Positions 24,776 to 33,989 are shown, counted from the stretch's first letter. The stretch: 64,000 nt of DNA from CAYQEC01 sp964416425 (GCA_964416425.1 CAYQEC010000002.1:1-64000), one strand, 5' to 3'. Numbers and translations: made by a program. The notes: generated from the sequence alone by a model not told the origin.

Positions 24776-25671
24776 CAGTAGTTGATCATCGTGAACACCA
24801 CGAAGACGGCGATCAGGACGGCGCCCTCGGCACGGACGATGCGCTCGCCGCTGTAGGCGAAGGTGGCGGCGATGAGCGCCACGACCACCATTGCCACCAG
24901 GGCGGGCACCGAGAGGTCCTGGAGGACGCCGGGCCCCACCACCCCGGCGACGCCGGCCACCGCCAGGGAGTTGAACAGGTTCGAGCCGAGTACGTTGCCG
25001 ACGATGAGGTCCGACTGGTGACGGCGGACCGCCGCCAGGGTCGTCGCCAGTTCCGGCAGGCTGGTTCCCACCCCGAGGAGCAGGCCGAGGAACGCCGGCG
25101 CCAATCCGAAGCGCTTCCCGAGGTCGAGCGATCCGCCCAGCAGTAGGTCGGCGGCGAAGACGGTCACGGCGAGCGACGCCGCCCCGATGAGGGCTTCGGC
25201 CCACCCCACGACTTCGCCTTCCTCCTCTTCGATGGGAAGCGCCGCGTCGCGGGCTTCTGGCTCGTTGGACCAGCGCACCAGGAGCCCGAGCGCGATGACG
25301 AGTCCGGCGAGGAGGGCCACTCCCTCGAGGCGGCCGATCTGGCCGTCGCCGAGCACGGCGGCGAGCACCGCCAGGGTGACCAGCATCAGGATCCATTCCC
25401 GCCGCAGGGTGCGGGTCCTCGTCACTACCTGGCCGAAGAGGGCCGCGGTTCCCAGCACCATGGTGACGTTGGCGACGTTGGATCCGACGACGTTGCCCAT
25501 CGCCACGTCGATCTCGCCTGCTCCTGCCGCCAACGTGGACACCAGCATCTCCGGGATCGATGTTCCCAGGCCGACCACGAGCGCCCCGATCAGGACTGCG
25601 GACACGCCGAGGGCCCGGGAGATGCGCACTGCGGAGAGCACGAGCCGGTCGGCGGCGCCCATGAGCAGCAC
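24775..25671 (-). CDS. Calcium/sodium antiporter of the CaCA family
   Basis: Product of at least 298 residues with about ten membrane helices. Both alpha-repeats are seen: GLGTSIPEMLVSTLAAGAGEIDVAMGNVVGSNVANV near the start and GVGTSLPELATTLAAVRRHQSDLIVGNVLGSNLFNS in the second half. The acidic residues in GTS(I/L)PE are the ion ligands. An acidic loop (IEEEEGEV) lies between halves. The start is unsettled: GTG 25671 falls inside the first helix, and the upstream in-frame sequence still codes a hydrophobic stretch (ALLVPSIVSVLVGLVLLMG) but shows no ATG/GTG/TTG. It exchanges Na+ or H+ for Ca2+. It is translationally coupled to polX downstream, which is odd functionally. Confidence 0.88.
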   Translation of the reverse strand: MLLMGAADRLVLSAVRISRALGVSAVLIGALVVGLGTSIPEMLVSTLAAGAGEIDVAMGNVVGSNVANVTMVLGTAALFGQVVTRTRTLRREWILMLVTLAVLAAVLGDGQIGRLEGVALLAGLVIALGLLVRWSNEPEARDAALPIEEEEGEVVGWAEALIGAASLAVTVFAADLLLGGSLDLGKRFGLAPAFLGLLLGVGTSLPELATTLAAVRRHQSDLIVGNVLGSNLFNSLAVAGVAGVVGPGVLQDLSVPALVAMVVVALIAATFAYSGERIVRAEGAVLIAVFVVFTMINY

Positions 25672-25853
25672 CAGCCCGACGAGGACGGAGACGATCGAGG
25701 GAACCAGCAGGGCACTCCGGATTCTGAGCCTGAGCGGCGATGGTAGCGACGGGGTGGTGCCTCGGCGGCCGGTCCCGGCCCGGACGGGGGCGATTGGCGG
25801 GGATCGGTGGGATCGCGAGTAGCGTGACGGGCTGCACGGGTGAGGAGTTGGGC

Positions 25854-27287
25854 GTGGACGCGGAACCGGAGAGGCTGCACAAGACGTGGATCCACTCGGA
25901 CCGGGGGATCCCGCGTGCTTTCATCCGGCCCGTGATGCGATTCACCCGCATCGAGGCAGCCTCCGGGATGGTGCTGCTGGCTGCGGCGGTGGTGGCGTTG
26001 CTGTGGGCCAACGCCCCTTTCGGGGAGACCTACCGTGAGTTCTGGGAGTCCCACCTCACCATCGACATCGGGGCGTTCCATTTCGCCGAGAGCCTGAAGG
26101 ACGTCGTCAACGACGCCCTCATGGTGATCTTCTTCTTCGTGGTGGGCCTCGAGATCAAGCGGGAGCTGGTGGTGGGCGAGCTGCGAGATCCCAAGAAGGC
26201 GGCGTTGCCGGCCATCGCCGCCCTCGGGGGGATGATCGTGCCGGCCCTCATCTACACCGCATTTGTGCTCAACACCGGCGGGGAAGCCTCCCAGGGTTGG
26301 GCGATCCCGATGGCCACCGACATCGCCTTCTCGGTCGGGGTGATCTCCCTGCTCGGCACCCGGGTCTCGGTCGGAGCCAAGCTCTTCCTGCTGGCACTGG
26401 CGATCGCCGACGACGTCGGCGCCATCACCGTCATCGCCATCTTCTACACCTCCGACCTGGCGTTGGGTTGGCTGGCGGCGGGCATCGCCGGGCTGGGGCT
26501 CATCCTGGTGGCGCAGCGGGTCAACATCCGATCGATCCCGTTCTACGTGGTGGCCGGGGTGGTGGTGTGGTTCTTCGTCTTCGAGTCGGGGGTACACGCC
26601 ACCCTCGCCGGGGTGGCGCTCGGCCTGATGACACCGGTGCGCCCGCTCTACTCGGACGACGATTTCTACCGGCGCTCCCGGATGGTGCTCGACCGTTACC
26701 AGATGGATGCCGCCTCGCCGGAGCGACGGGAGCGTCTCGACCACGACGCGCTGGAACTGTCGGCGGTGGCGCGGGAATCGGTGGCCCCGCTCGACCGCCT
26801 CGAGCACGTGCTGCTGCCGTGGTCGTCGTTCGTGGTGGTGCCGGTGTTCGCTCTCGCCAACGCCGGGGTCCGGTTCGTCGATTTCGAATCCGGCATCACC
26901 GAGGCGATCACCTCGACGATCTCACTCGGCGTCGGCTTCGGCCTGCTGGTCGGCAAGGTGGTCGGCATCACCCTGGCAACCTGGCTGGCGGTGAAGTTCG
27001 GGGTGGGCAAGCTGCCGAAGCGCACCGGGTGGAACCAGATCGTCGGTCTCGGCTTCCTGGCGGGCATCGGCTTTACGGTCTCGCTGTTCGTGACCGAGCT
27101 GGCCTTCGACACGGTCGCCCTGGCCGACGCCGCCAAGGTCGGCATCTTCATGGGATCGACCCTGTCCGGGATCATCGGCTACACGTTGCTGCGCAGGATG
27201 GGGAGAACACCGCAGGAGCAGCTCGAAGCGTCCCGGGACGCGATGGGCCTCGATGATTTTGACGAATACGCGGCCGGCGGCGACTGA
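25854..27287 (+). CDS. nhaA: Na+/H+ antiporter NhaA
   Basis: Product of 477 residues from GTG 25854, which has GAGGAG six bases before it; an upstream start at 25740 gives only low-complexity sequence. NhaA features: RIEAASGMVLLAAAVVALLWAN (helix 1), VNDALMVIFFFVVGLEIKRELVVGELRD, IPMATDIAFSVGVISLLG, LALAIADDVGAITVIAIFY with the ion-binding Asp pair, ESGVHATLAGVALGLMTP, and GFTVSLFVTELAF. A hydrophilic insertion of ~70 residues (YSDDDFYRRS..LEHVLLPW) lies between the halves, common in actinobacteria. It expels Na+ in exchange for H+ and supports pH and salt tolerance. Confidence 0.95.
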   Translation: MDAEPERLHKTWIHSDRGIPRAFIRPVMRFTRIEAASGMVLLAAAVVALLWANAPFGETYREFWESHLTIDIGAFHFAESLKDVVNDALMVIFFFVVGLEIKRELVVGELRDPKKAALPAIAALGGMIVPALIYTAFVLNTGGEASQGWAIPMATDIAFSVGVISLLGTRVSVGAKLFLLALAIADDVGAITVIAIFYTSDLALGWLAAGIAGLGLILVAQRVNIRSIPFYVVAGVVVWFFVFESGVHATLAGVALGLMTPVRPLYSDDDFYRRSRMVLDRYQMDAASPERRERLDHDALELSAVARESVAPLDRLEHVLLPWSSFVVVPVFALANAGVRFVDFESGITEAITSTISLGVGFGLLVGKVVGITLATWLAVKFGVGKLPKRTGWNQIVGLGFLAGIGFTVSLFVTELAFDTVALADAAKVGIFMGSTLSGIIGYTLLRRMGRTPQEQLEASRDAMGLDDFDEYAAGGD

Positions 27288-27305
27288 CGGGTGCCGGGAC
27301 CGCGG

Positions 27306-28202
27306 TCAGGTCGCTGCGTCCTGATCCGGCCCGACCTCGAGCCCGGCCCGCGCCGTGGCGATCCGTTGCTCGGCGAGGCGGAGATACTTCGGGTCGACGT
27401 CGTACCCCACGAAGTGGCGACGGGTCTCGACCGCGGCCACCGCGGTGGAGCCGGCGCCGACGAAGGGATCGAGCACCAGGTCGCCCTCGAAGGTGTAGAG
27501 CTCGATGAGTCGGCGCGGCAGTTCCACCGGGAACGGGGCGGGATGCCCGACCCGTCGAGCCGACTCGGGGGCGATCTCCCACAGCGAGGTTGTGGCGGCG
27601 AGGAAGTCGTCTCGCGAGATCGAGTCGGCGCCGGGCCGGAGGCGGCGGTACGACTCCTTGCAGGCCACCACCACGTACTCGTGCACGTCCCGCAGGGTCG
27701 GGTTCTTCGCCGACTGCCACGATCCCCAGGCGCAGGACCCGCCGGCACCGCGGGCCTTCTGCCAGATGATCTCGCCCCGCAGCAGGAACCCGCATTCTGT
27801 GAGGAGCCGGGCGACGTGGTGGTTGAGGGGCAGGTACGGCTTGCGTCCCAGATTGGCGACGTTCACCGCGACTCGCCCTCCCGCTTCGAGGACCCGGTAG
27901 GTCTCCCGGAAGATCCGCCGCAGTAGGCCCAGGTATTCGTCGAGGCTCAGGTCGTCGTCGTAGTCCTTGCCGACGTTGTAGGGGGGCGAGGTGACCATGA
28001 GGGCCACCGACCCGTCGGGGATCTGCTCCATCGTCTCCGACGACTGGCAGTGGAGGGTGTCGAGCACGGCGGCCGGGGCGTCCTGAACCAACCCCGCCTT
28101 CTGCAGGGGCGGGGGCGGGTCGGTCATGCGCCGGGAGTAGTACGCGGTCGCGTCATGGCTCTCTCGCTTCCCGGCGCCAAAGCTGGCGGTGCTGGTGGCC
28201 AC
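27306..28202 (-). CDS. Orphan beta-class DNA methyltransferase (N4-cytosine/N6-adenine)
   Basis: Product of 298 residues. I set the start at GTG 28202 because AGGAGG (28214-28209) lies just upstream; the first ATG at 28127 has no ribosome site. Catalytic motif TSPPYNVGKDYDD is near residue 70 and precedes the AdoMet motif DPFVGAGSTAVAAV near 245, the beta-class order. Other blocks: GGRVAVNVANLG, GEIIWQKARG, DVHEYVVVACKE, and HPAPFPVELPRRLI. Enzymes of this kind methylate the exocyclic amine of adenine or cytosine in a short target. No restriction endonuclease gene is adjacent, so it may be a solitary epigenetic methylase. It is convergent with nhaA. Confidence 0.9.
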   Translation of the reverse strand: MATSTASFGAGKRESHDATAYYSRRMTDPPPPLQKAGLVQDAPAAVLDTLHCQSSETMEQIPDGSVALMVTSPPYNVGKDYDDDLSLDEYLGLLRRIFRETYRVLEAGGRVAVNVANLGRKPYLPLNHHVARLLTECGFLLRGEIIWQKARGAGGSCAWGSWQSAKNPTLRDVHEYVVVACKESYRRLRPGADSISRDDFLAATTSLWEIAPESARRVGHPAPFPVELPRRLIELYTFEGDLVLDPFVGAGSTAVAAVETRRHFVGYDVDPKYLRLAEQRIATARAGLEVGPDQDAAT

Positions 28203-28277
28203 CTGGGTCCTCCTGGTGCGAAACCGTAGCACCCGCAGGTGAACGATCCGGGGAGGGTCACCGGAGAACGCCGCGAT

Positions 28278-28306
28278 GATGTACCCCCCTCGGCGAGGGG
28301 GGACGA
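28278..28306. repeat. Minimal copy of the palindromic repeat family
   Basis: TGTACCCCCCTCGG followed by CGAGGGGGGACGAG forms a perfect hairpin (CCCCCCTC, GGC, GAGGGGGG). The left part is identical to the core of the tandem units at 36.1-36.5 kb and the right part matches their end, as if the middle had been lost. It lies between the methyltransferase start and the end of the large surface-protein gene and could also act as a hairpin terminator for the latter, though no U-tract follows. Confidence 0.65.
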
Positions 28307-28318
28307 GGCGGGCGTGCC

Positions 28319-31300
28319 CTAGGTGCCGAGGGCGCGGTGGAGGAAGGCGGCCATCTGGCCTCGGGTGACCGGGTCCTCGGGACAGAACTGGTCGTTGGTC
28401 GGCGGGTTGCAGCCCAAGGTGATCCCGGCGGTCGCCAATTTGACGATGTCGGCTTCGAAGATCGAACCGTCGTCGTCGACGAAGTCGATCGCCGTGTCGA
28501 CCGCGGTCAGGTTGAGGGCCCGTACCAGGAACGCCGCCATCTGACCCCGGGTCACGTCATCGGTCGGGCAGTACCGGTCGTTGGTCGGCGGGTTGCAGCC
28601 TCGGGTGATCCCGGCGGTCGCCAACTTGACGATGTCGGCCTCGAAGACCGAACCGTCGTCGTCGACGAAGTCGATCGCCGTGTCGACTGCGGTCAGGTTG
28701 AGGGCCCGTACCAGGAACGCCGCCATCTGACCCCGGGTGACGGCGTCGTCGGGGCAGTACAGGTCGTTGGCGGGCGGGTTGCAGCCCCGGGTGATCCCGG
28801 CGTCGTAGAGCCAGGCGATATCCGAAGCGAACAGATGCGACACCGGAACGTCCACGAAGTCGGCGCCGCCGTCGTCGAGGACCGTCACCTGCACCGGAGC
28901 CGACAGGACCTCGTGGAGTACCGAATCGACGACCCGGGCTCGCAGGATCGCCACCGTGCCATCCGGCAGCGCGCTCGTGTTCCAGGCGTACCGGTAGGTC
29001 CCGGCGGACGAGTTCCAGGCGGCGTCGTGCCAGGTGGCGCCCCCGTCGGTGGAGACCGCCACGTCGAGGGTCCCGGCGGGGTCTTCGGTATCCGAGGCCG
29101 CCACCGTCACCTGCACGTTGCCCGACACCGAGCCCCCGGTGGGCGAGGTGATGCTCACCTGCGGGACCGCGTCGCTGTTGTTGACGCTGGTGGCGACCGA
29201 TGGCGAAACCGTTTCGAGACCGTGGCTGTCGGTAGCCCGGGCCTGGAGGGACACCGGACCGTCGGGGAGGGCGGCGGTGTTCCACGAGTACCGGTAGGTG
29301 CCGGTCGCGGCGTTCCAGGCTGCATCCTGCCAGGCGCCACCGGCCACGGACACCTCCACGTGGAGCGTCCCGGTGGGGTCGGTGAGGTCGTCGGCGTCCA
29401 CTTCGACCGTCACCGTGCTGCCGACGACGGCGCCGCTGCTCGGTGTGATGATGGCGACCGTGGGCCGGTTGGCGAGGCTCACCGCCACCGCCGACGAGGT
29501 CTCCTGGTGCCCGGCGCTGTCCCGGGAACGGGCGACGAGGCTGTGGGTGCCGTCGGAGGCGTTGACCGTGTTCCAGGCGTACCGGTAGGCGCCGGCGGAC
29601 GAGTTCCAGGCGGCGTCGTGCCAGGTGGAACCGCCGTTGGTCGAGACCTCGACGTCGAGGGTGCCGGGGGCGTCCTCCAGATCGGAAGCGGCGACCTGGA
29701 TCGTGACCCCGCCGGCGAGGGTGGCGCCGGGAGACGGCGAGGTGATGGCCACGGCCTGGGAGGTGGAACCGGCGAGGCGGGCGTCGAAGCTGACGTCGCT
29801 CGATCCGGCGCTCACCTGGTGCACCTCGACTGCCAGGACGTTGGTGCCCGACTGGATGAGTCCCGGCGAGAACTCGAACGAGTCGGTGGCGTTCTCGGCG
29901 CCGCCGTTGGCGGTGGTGGAGAAGAGGATCGTTCCGCTCGGCATGTTGACCCGGGTCAGCTCCTGCCCGTTGAGGTAGACGACGGCGCCGTCGTCACGCT
30001 TCAGGTCGAGCTCCAGGGTGTGCACCGTCGTGCCGGCCGGGATGGTGAACGCCTTGCGGAAGTAGTAGGTGACGGCGCCCTCGCCGTGGATGTTGGTCGC
30101 TTCGTCGCCGTCGCCGAATCCCAGCTCGGCCGGGCCCGAGCTCCAACCCGATTCGTTGAAGGAGACCTGGCGCCAGGCCGTGCCCTGGTTGGATCCGTTG
30201 GCGAGGTACTTCCAGGTCGATCCGTCCGGCACGAAGTCGGTGGTGGAGTAGGCGAAGGTGGTGGCCACCGCCGACGTCGACTGGCCGGAGAGGTTGCCAT
30301 GGGGGTCGATCGCCTCCACCGTGTACGAGTGGGTGGAGGAGACCCCGAGCCCGGTGGCGAGGAAGCTGGTGTCGACGGTGGTGAAGACGGTGGCACCGTC
30401 CTGGCGGATCCGGTAGTAGGCATTGCCGGAATCGTCGCTCGACGGGTTCCACGAGAGAAAGATGCGGGTCGGGCTCGCCGGCTCGGCGCTGACACCGGTG
30501 GGCACGCTTGGCGCCGACGCATCGGTGTCACCCACCTGGCGGAATCGGAGGAAGCCGCGGAACTGCACGCCTCCACCGCTGGTGAGGTCACCGCCCACCC
30601 AGAGGCGGGAGCCGTCGAAATGGATCGCCCACACCCCCATCGTGCCTCCCAGGACCGGGTTGAACGAAGTGTCGACGTTGAGGTTGTCGAGCCGGGCGGC
30701 GCCGAGTCGCCGGAGCGGCCCAAAGGCGCCTTCTCCGAACTCGTTGAACCAGTGGCCCCCGAAGTAGACGCGGTCGCCGACGACCTGCACCGCTTGGACA
30801 TCGCCGTCCACCCCGTAGGTGCGCTGGATATGCCCGTCGCTCGCCGCCAGGGCGAGGCCGCGGTTCGACCCGGAGTCCTGGCCGCCGACCCCGACGAAGA
30901 CGTGATCCTCGGCCGAGTCGATCGCCATCACGATCCGGCTGGCACCAGAGTCGAAGGACGAGATGGGTGACCCCGTGTTGAGGTCTAGGGCAGCGAGGTA
31001 TTCAGTGTTGGTCTGATTATCGACGTTGGTGAAGCCGCCGCCGGCGTAGATCCGGCCGCCCGCGTCGGGGATCTCGAGGTCCCAGACGCTGCCGTTGTTG
31101 GCCTGGGGGTCCCAGGAGCCGTCGAGAGCACCCGTGATCCCGTCGAGCCGGGCGAGTCCGTTATGGGTAGCTCCGTCGACTCTCCAAAAAGAACCTCCCA
31201 CGTAGACTTCGCCGGTGGATGGATGGACGGCCAGGGCGCGCACCTCTCCGTTGGCGATGTCGACATCGAAGGTCGTCTTCGTGGCGCCGGTCAGCGGGTC

Positions 31301-31744
31301 GAGGGCGACGAGCCGGGGGCGGCTCTGGCCGTTGACCGAGGTGAACGACCCGCCGGCGTAGAGGGTGGAGCCGTCGGGGGAGGAGGCGAGGGCACGGACC
31401 CCGCCGTCGAGCGTCGGCTGGAATCCGGGAAGCGGCTGCCCGGTGGCGCGGTCGAAGGCAGCCAGGAACCCGGGGGCGTAGTCGGCCCCGCCGCGGGTCC
31501 ACCGGATGGCGTCGAACCCGCCGCCGACGTAGACGACGTCTCCGATCTGTGCGAAGGCCCGCACCCACGGTTCGCCGGAGCCGGCGCCGTTGGTCATCCA
31601 GGTCGAATCGGCCTGCTCGCTGAACTCGTAGTGGGGGGTCTGGGCCGCGGCCGGGGCCGCCACGAGCAGTGCCGGCACCAGTGCCAAGACGGCGGCTGCG
31701 ACACCCCAGCGACGTGCGCGCACCCTGTGTTGCTCCCTTCCCAT
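28319..31744 (-). CDS. Large secreted surface protein: beta-propeller, FN3, Ig-like and SLH-like repeats
   Basis: Product of 1141 residues from ATG 31744; a GTG at 31723 would give a more standard signal peptide. Order: signal peptide (GVAAAVLALVPALLVAAPAAA), propeller-like repeats of the delta-60/DUF5122 kind (about 45-410, FAQIGDVVYVGGGFDAIRW, LYAGGSFTSVNGQ, VYVGGSFWRVDG), a fibronectin-III domain (about 420-500), a beta-sandwich segment (about 515-660, YYFRKAFTIPAG, DDGAVVYLNG), three ~90-residue Ig-like repeats (VSTNGGSTWHDAAWNSSAG, DAAWNAATG), and three SLH-like CNPP repeats to the end (GCNPPTNDRYCP). It is probably exported and wall-attached through the last repeats. Function (adhesion, polymer binding) is not known. 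It shares its SLH-like module with the 9180-10709 product. Confidence 0.88.
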   Translation of the reverse strand: MGREQHRVRARRWGVAAAVLALVPALLVAAPAAAQTPHYEFSEQADSTWMTNGAGSGEPWVRAFAQIGDVVYVGGGFDAIRWTRGGADYAPGFLAAFDRATGQPLPGFQPTLDGGVRALASSPDGSTLYAGGSFTSVNGQSRPRLVALDPLTGATKTTFDVDIANGEVRALAVHPSTGEVYVGGSFWRVDGATHNGLARLDGITGALDGSWDPQANNGSVWDLEIPDAGGRIYAGGGFTNVDNQTNTEYLAALDLNTGSPISSFDSGASRIVMAIDSAEDHVFVGVGGQDSGSNRGLALAASDGHIQRTYGVDGDVQAVQVVGDRVYFGGHWFNEFGEGAFGPLRRLGAARLDNLNVDTSFNPVLGGTMGVWAIHFDGSRLWVGGDLTSGGGVQFRGFLRFRQVGDTDASAPSVPTGVSAEPASPTRIFLSWNPSSDDSGNAYYRIRQDGATVFTTVDTSFLATGLGVSSTHSYTVEAIDPHGNLSGQSTSAVATTFAYSTTDFVPDGSTWKYLANGSNQGTAWRQVSFNESGWSSGPAELGFGDGDEATNIHGEGAVTYYFRKAFTIPAGTTVHTLELDLKRDDGAVVYLNGQELTRVNMPSGTILFSTTANGGAENATDSFEFSPGLIQSGTNVLAVEVHQVSAGSSDVSFDARLAGSTSQAVAITSPSPGATLAGGVTIQVAASDLEDAPGTLDVEVSTNGGSTWHDAAWNSSAGAYRYAWNTVNASDGTHSLVARSRDSAGHQETSSAVAVSLANRPTVAIITPSSGAVVGSTVTVEVDADDLTDPTGTLHVEVSVAGGAWQDAAWNAATGTYRYSWNTAALPDGPVSLQARATDSHGLETVSPSVATSVNNSDAVPQVSITSPTGGSVSGNVQVTVAASDTEDPAGTLDVAVSTDGGATWHDAAWNSSAGTYRYAWNTSALPDGTVAILRARVVDSVLHEVLSAPVQVTVLDDGGADFVDVPVSHLFASDIAWLYDAGITRGCNPPANDLYCPDDAVTRGQMAAFLVRALNLTAVDTAIDFVDDDGSVFEADIVKLATAGITRGCNPPTNDRYCPTDDVTRGQMAAFLVRALNLTAVDTAIDFVDDDGSIFEADIVKLATAGITLGCNPPTNDQFCPEDPVTRGQMAAFLHRALGT
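28335..28770 (-). repeat. 186-bp direct repeats encoding the SLH-like modules
   Basis: Two units offset by 186 bp (landmark GTCGCCAA at 28431 and 28617) are almost identical over about 120 bases, differing at a few third positions. Each encodes a 62-residue module with FVDDDGS.FEADIVKLATAGIT.GCNPPTND. The third module, toward the centre of the protein, is more diverged. Confidence 0.85.
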
Positions 31745-31876
31745 CAGCCCCAGCTCCCCTCCGATTCGCACCGGCCACCAGATGGTGATGAACGGTAGCA
31801 ACGGCTGCGAGCTACACAAGGCCGAAAACTTGGAGTGGGCTGCCCGGGCCGGCCGCGAGCCGGGACTCCACTCCGC

Positions 31877-32698
31877 TCACTGGACGGCGCGGTAGCTCCC
31901 CAGGATGCGGAGATGGGCCAGGGTGGCCGGCGGGGGATCGATGACCTGCTCGAGGCCGGCAGGGCCGGGGGGGTGGATCAGGTCGACGAAGAAACGGTAC
32001 GTCCAGGCCTCGTCGCTGGGTCGTGACTCGATGCGGGTCAGGTTGGCGCCCCGCAACCCCAGTTCGGTGAGGGCGAGCGCCAGCGCACCGGGGGTGTGCC
32101 CGGTGGTGAAGACCGCGGTGGTCTTGTCATCGTCGGGCCCGATCTCCGCCTCGCCGCGGGTGAGCACCACGAACCTGGTCGTGTTGTGGGGGCGATCCAT
32201 CACGTCGCGCCGCAGCACCTCGAGGCCGTGGGGCGGTCCCGCCTCCGGCGGCGCCAGAGCCGCCACGGTCGGGTCACCGTCTTCGGCCACCTCACGCACC
32301 GCCCCCGCCGTGTCACGCCGTGGCACCGGGTGGATTCCGAGGGCGAGCAGCGTCTCGGCGGCCTGCGCCAGCGCCTCCGGGTGCGATTTGACCGCGGTGA
32401 TGCCGTCGAGGGTCGCCCCGGGGAGACCGAGCAGGGCGTGACGTACCTCGACGAGGTGCTCGGCGACGATCGAGATCGGGGCGTGATCCCCGTACCCGGG
32501 GAGCCGGTCGAGCACCGGGAGCACACTCCCCGTGGTCGAGTTCTCCACCGGGAGCACCAGCCGGTCCACGTCCCCGACTTCGAGCGCCGCGAAGGCCGCC
32601 ACGAACGAGTGCAGCCCGACGTGCTCGTCGTCGGGGAACAACTCGACGGCGGCCCGATGGCTGTAGGAGTAGGGCTCGCCCTGGTAGCCGATGCGCAT
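31877..32698 (-). CDS. pheA: Prephenate dehydratase
   Basis: Product of 273 residues from ATG 32698 (MRIGYQGEPYSYSHRAA); the longer upstream frame overlaps the metX region and is not protein-like. It converts prephenate to phenylpyruvate in phenylalanine synthesis. Seen: the N-terminal GYQGEPYSYSHRAA, DRLVLPVENSTTGSV, the catalytic NTTRFVVL near residue 180, and a C-terminal ACT domain with TELGLRGANLTRIESRPS that binds phenylalanine for feedback. It is monofunctional, with no chorismate mutase domain. It is divergent from metX across a 136-bp region. Confidence 0.95.
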   Translation of the reverse strand: MRIGYQGEPYSYSHRAAVELFPDDEHVGLHSFVAAFAALEVGDVDRLVLPVENSTTGSVLPVLDRLPGYGDHAPISIVAEHLVEVRHALLGLPGATLDGITAVKSHPEALAQAAETLLALGIHPVPRRDTAGAVREVAEDGDPTVAALAPPEAGPPHGLEVLRRDVMDRPHNTTRFVVLTRGEAEIGPDDDKTTAVFTTGHTPGALALALTELGLRGANLTRIESRPSDEAWTYRFFVDLIHPPGPAGLEQVIDPPPATLAHLRILGSYRAVQ

Positions 32699-32783
32699 CC
32701 GCCGGACGATAGACGGCTCCCCGCCCCGATCCGCCATTCGCCGCCGGGCCGCCACCGAGCAGCGCCTGCGGTGGCCCCTGGGA

Positions 32784-32811
32784 TTGACGACGTTCCCTAG
32801 ACGCCTATGGT
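32784..32811 (+). promoter_or_regulatory. Promoter of metX
   Basis: TTGACG (32784-32789) and TATGGT (32806-32811) are separated by 16 bases. A start near 32818 would leave a short leader of about 17 bases carrying GGAGG (32822-32826) before the GTG at 32835. Confidence 0.5.
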
Positions 32812-32834
32812 GATTCGACTTGGAGGTAGTTCCG

Positions 32835-33989
32835 GTGTCGGTTGGCCTCGTCGCAACCCAGTTCTTCACCTTCGGCAGCGCCGAGGATCCGTTCGTACTG
32901 GAGTGCGGCGCCACCCTCGACGAAGTCACGGTCGCCTACGAGACCTACGGGGAGCCGAACGAGGACCGCGACAACGCCATCCTGGTGTTCCACGCCCTCA
33001 CCGGGAGCCAGCACGCCGCCGGGCGCAACCCGGCGGTCCCAGGCGTCGAGCATCGCTGGACCGAGGAATGCCAGCGAGGGTGGTGGGACCTGTTCGTGGG
33101 CCCGGGGAAGGCGATCGACACCGACCGCTTCTACGTCATCTGCGCCAACTACCTCGGGAGCTGCTACGGCTCGACCGGGCCGTCGTCGATCGAGCCCGCC
33201 ACCGGGAAGCCCTACGGTTCGCGTTTCCCGCAGATGTGCTTCGCCGACATCGTCGACGTGCAGGTGCGGCTGCTGGAGCATCTCAGCATCGAGAAGCTCC
33301 ACGCCGTGATCGGCGCCTCCACCGGGGGGGTGCTCGGCCTCTCGCTGGCGACCCGCTACCCGGACCTGGTCGACATCGTCATCCCGATCGCCTCGGGGGT
33401 GCGGGTGACCGCCCTCCAGGTGATCCACAACTTCGAGCAGATCACCGCCATCGAGAACGATCCCGAGTACCGGGGCGGCGACTACTACGACGGACCGGGC
33501 CCGGTGCGGGGCCTGGCGCTCGCCCGCATGATCGGTCACAAGACCTTCGTGTCGCTGGAGGCGATGGAGGAACGGGCCGAGTCGGAGGTCGTCAGCCACG
33601 ACGAGGGGCCGGGGACGTACGGCATCGGGAGCCCGCTCGAGTCGTACATGTGGCACCAGGGCCAGAAGTTCGTGCGCCGTTTCGACGCCAACAGCTACCT
33701 TCGCATCATGCACGCCTGGCAGACCTTCGACCTGGCGGCGGAGGCGGGGGTCGATCTCAGCGACCTGTTCCTGCGCTGCAAGCACCAGCGCTACATGCTG
33801 TTCACCATCGACTCCGACGTCTGCTTCTACCCGGACGAGCAGGAGGAGATGGCGCGTTACCTCAAGCTGGCCGACGTGCCCTTCCAGCGGGTGACGGTGC
33901 ACAGTGACAAGGGACACGATTCCTTCCTGCTCGAGCCGGCACTGTTCCGGCCCCACCTCGCCCACACCCTCCTCGACGAGGCGTTGTGA
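32835..33989 (+). CDS. metX: Homoserine O-acetyltransferase
   Basis: Product of 384 residues from GTG 32835, eight bases after GGAGG; a TTG at 32820 overlaps that site. It activates homoserine for methionine synthesis. The alpha/beta-hydrolase landmarks are present: VFHALTGSQHAAG, GWWDLFVGPGKAIDTDRFYVICANYLGSCYGSTGP, the nucleophile GASTGGVLGL, FTIDSDVCFYPDEQEEM with the catalytic Asp, and DKGHDSFLLE with the catalytic His. The elbow reads GASTGG instead of the commoner GGSMGG. Acetyl versus succinyl donor cannot be settled by eye. The next gene overlaps its stop. Confidence 0.93.
   Translation: MSVGLVATQFFTFGSAEDPFVLECGATLDEVTVAYETYGEPNEDRDNAILVFHALTGSQHAAGRNPAVPGVEHRWTEECQRGWWDLFVGPGKAIDTDRFYVICANYLGSCYGSTGPSSIEPATGKPYGSRFPQMCFADIVDVQVRLLEHLSIEKLHAVIGASTGGVLGLSLATRYPDLVDIVIPIASGVRVTALQVIHNFEQITAIENDPEYRGGDYYDGPGPVRGLALARMIGHKTFVSLEAMEERAESEVVSHDEGPGTYGIGSPLESYMWHQGQKFVRRFDANSYLRIMHAWQTFDLAAEAGVDLSDLFLRCKHQRYMLFTIDSDVCFYPDEQEEMARYLKLADVPFQRVTVHSDKGHDSFLLEPALFRPHLAHTLLDEAL

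Noticed and set aside
23033..26011. A single 992-codon protein fusing antiporter region and PolX
   Set aside because: The first ~410 codons are the antiporter in the wrong frame; PolX starts at 24775.
28337..30970. 877-codon plus-strand open frame
   Set aside because: Antisense to the large surface protein and repetitive in step with its SLH-like repeats.
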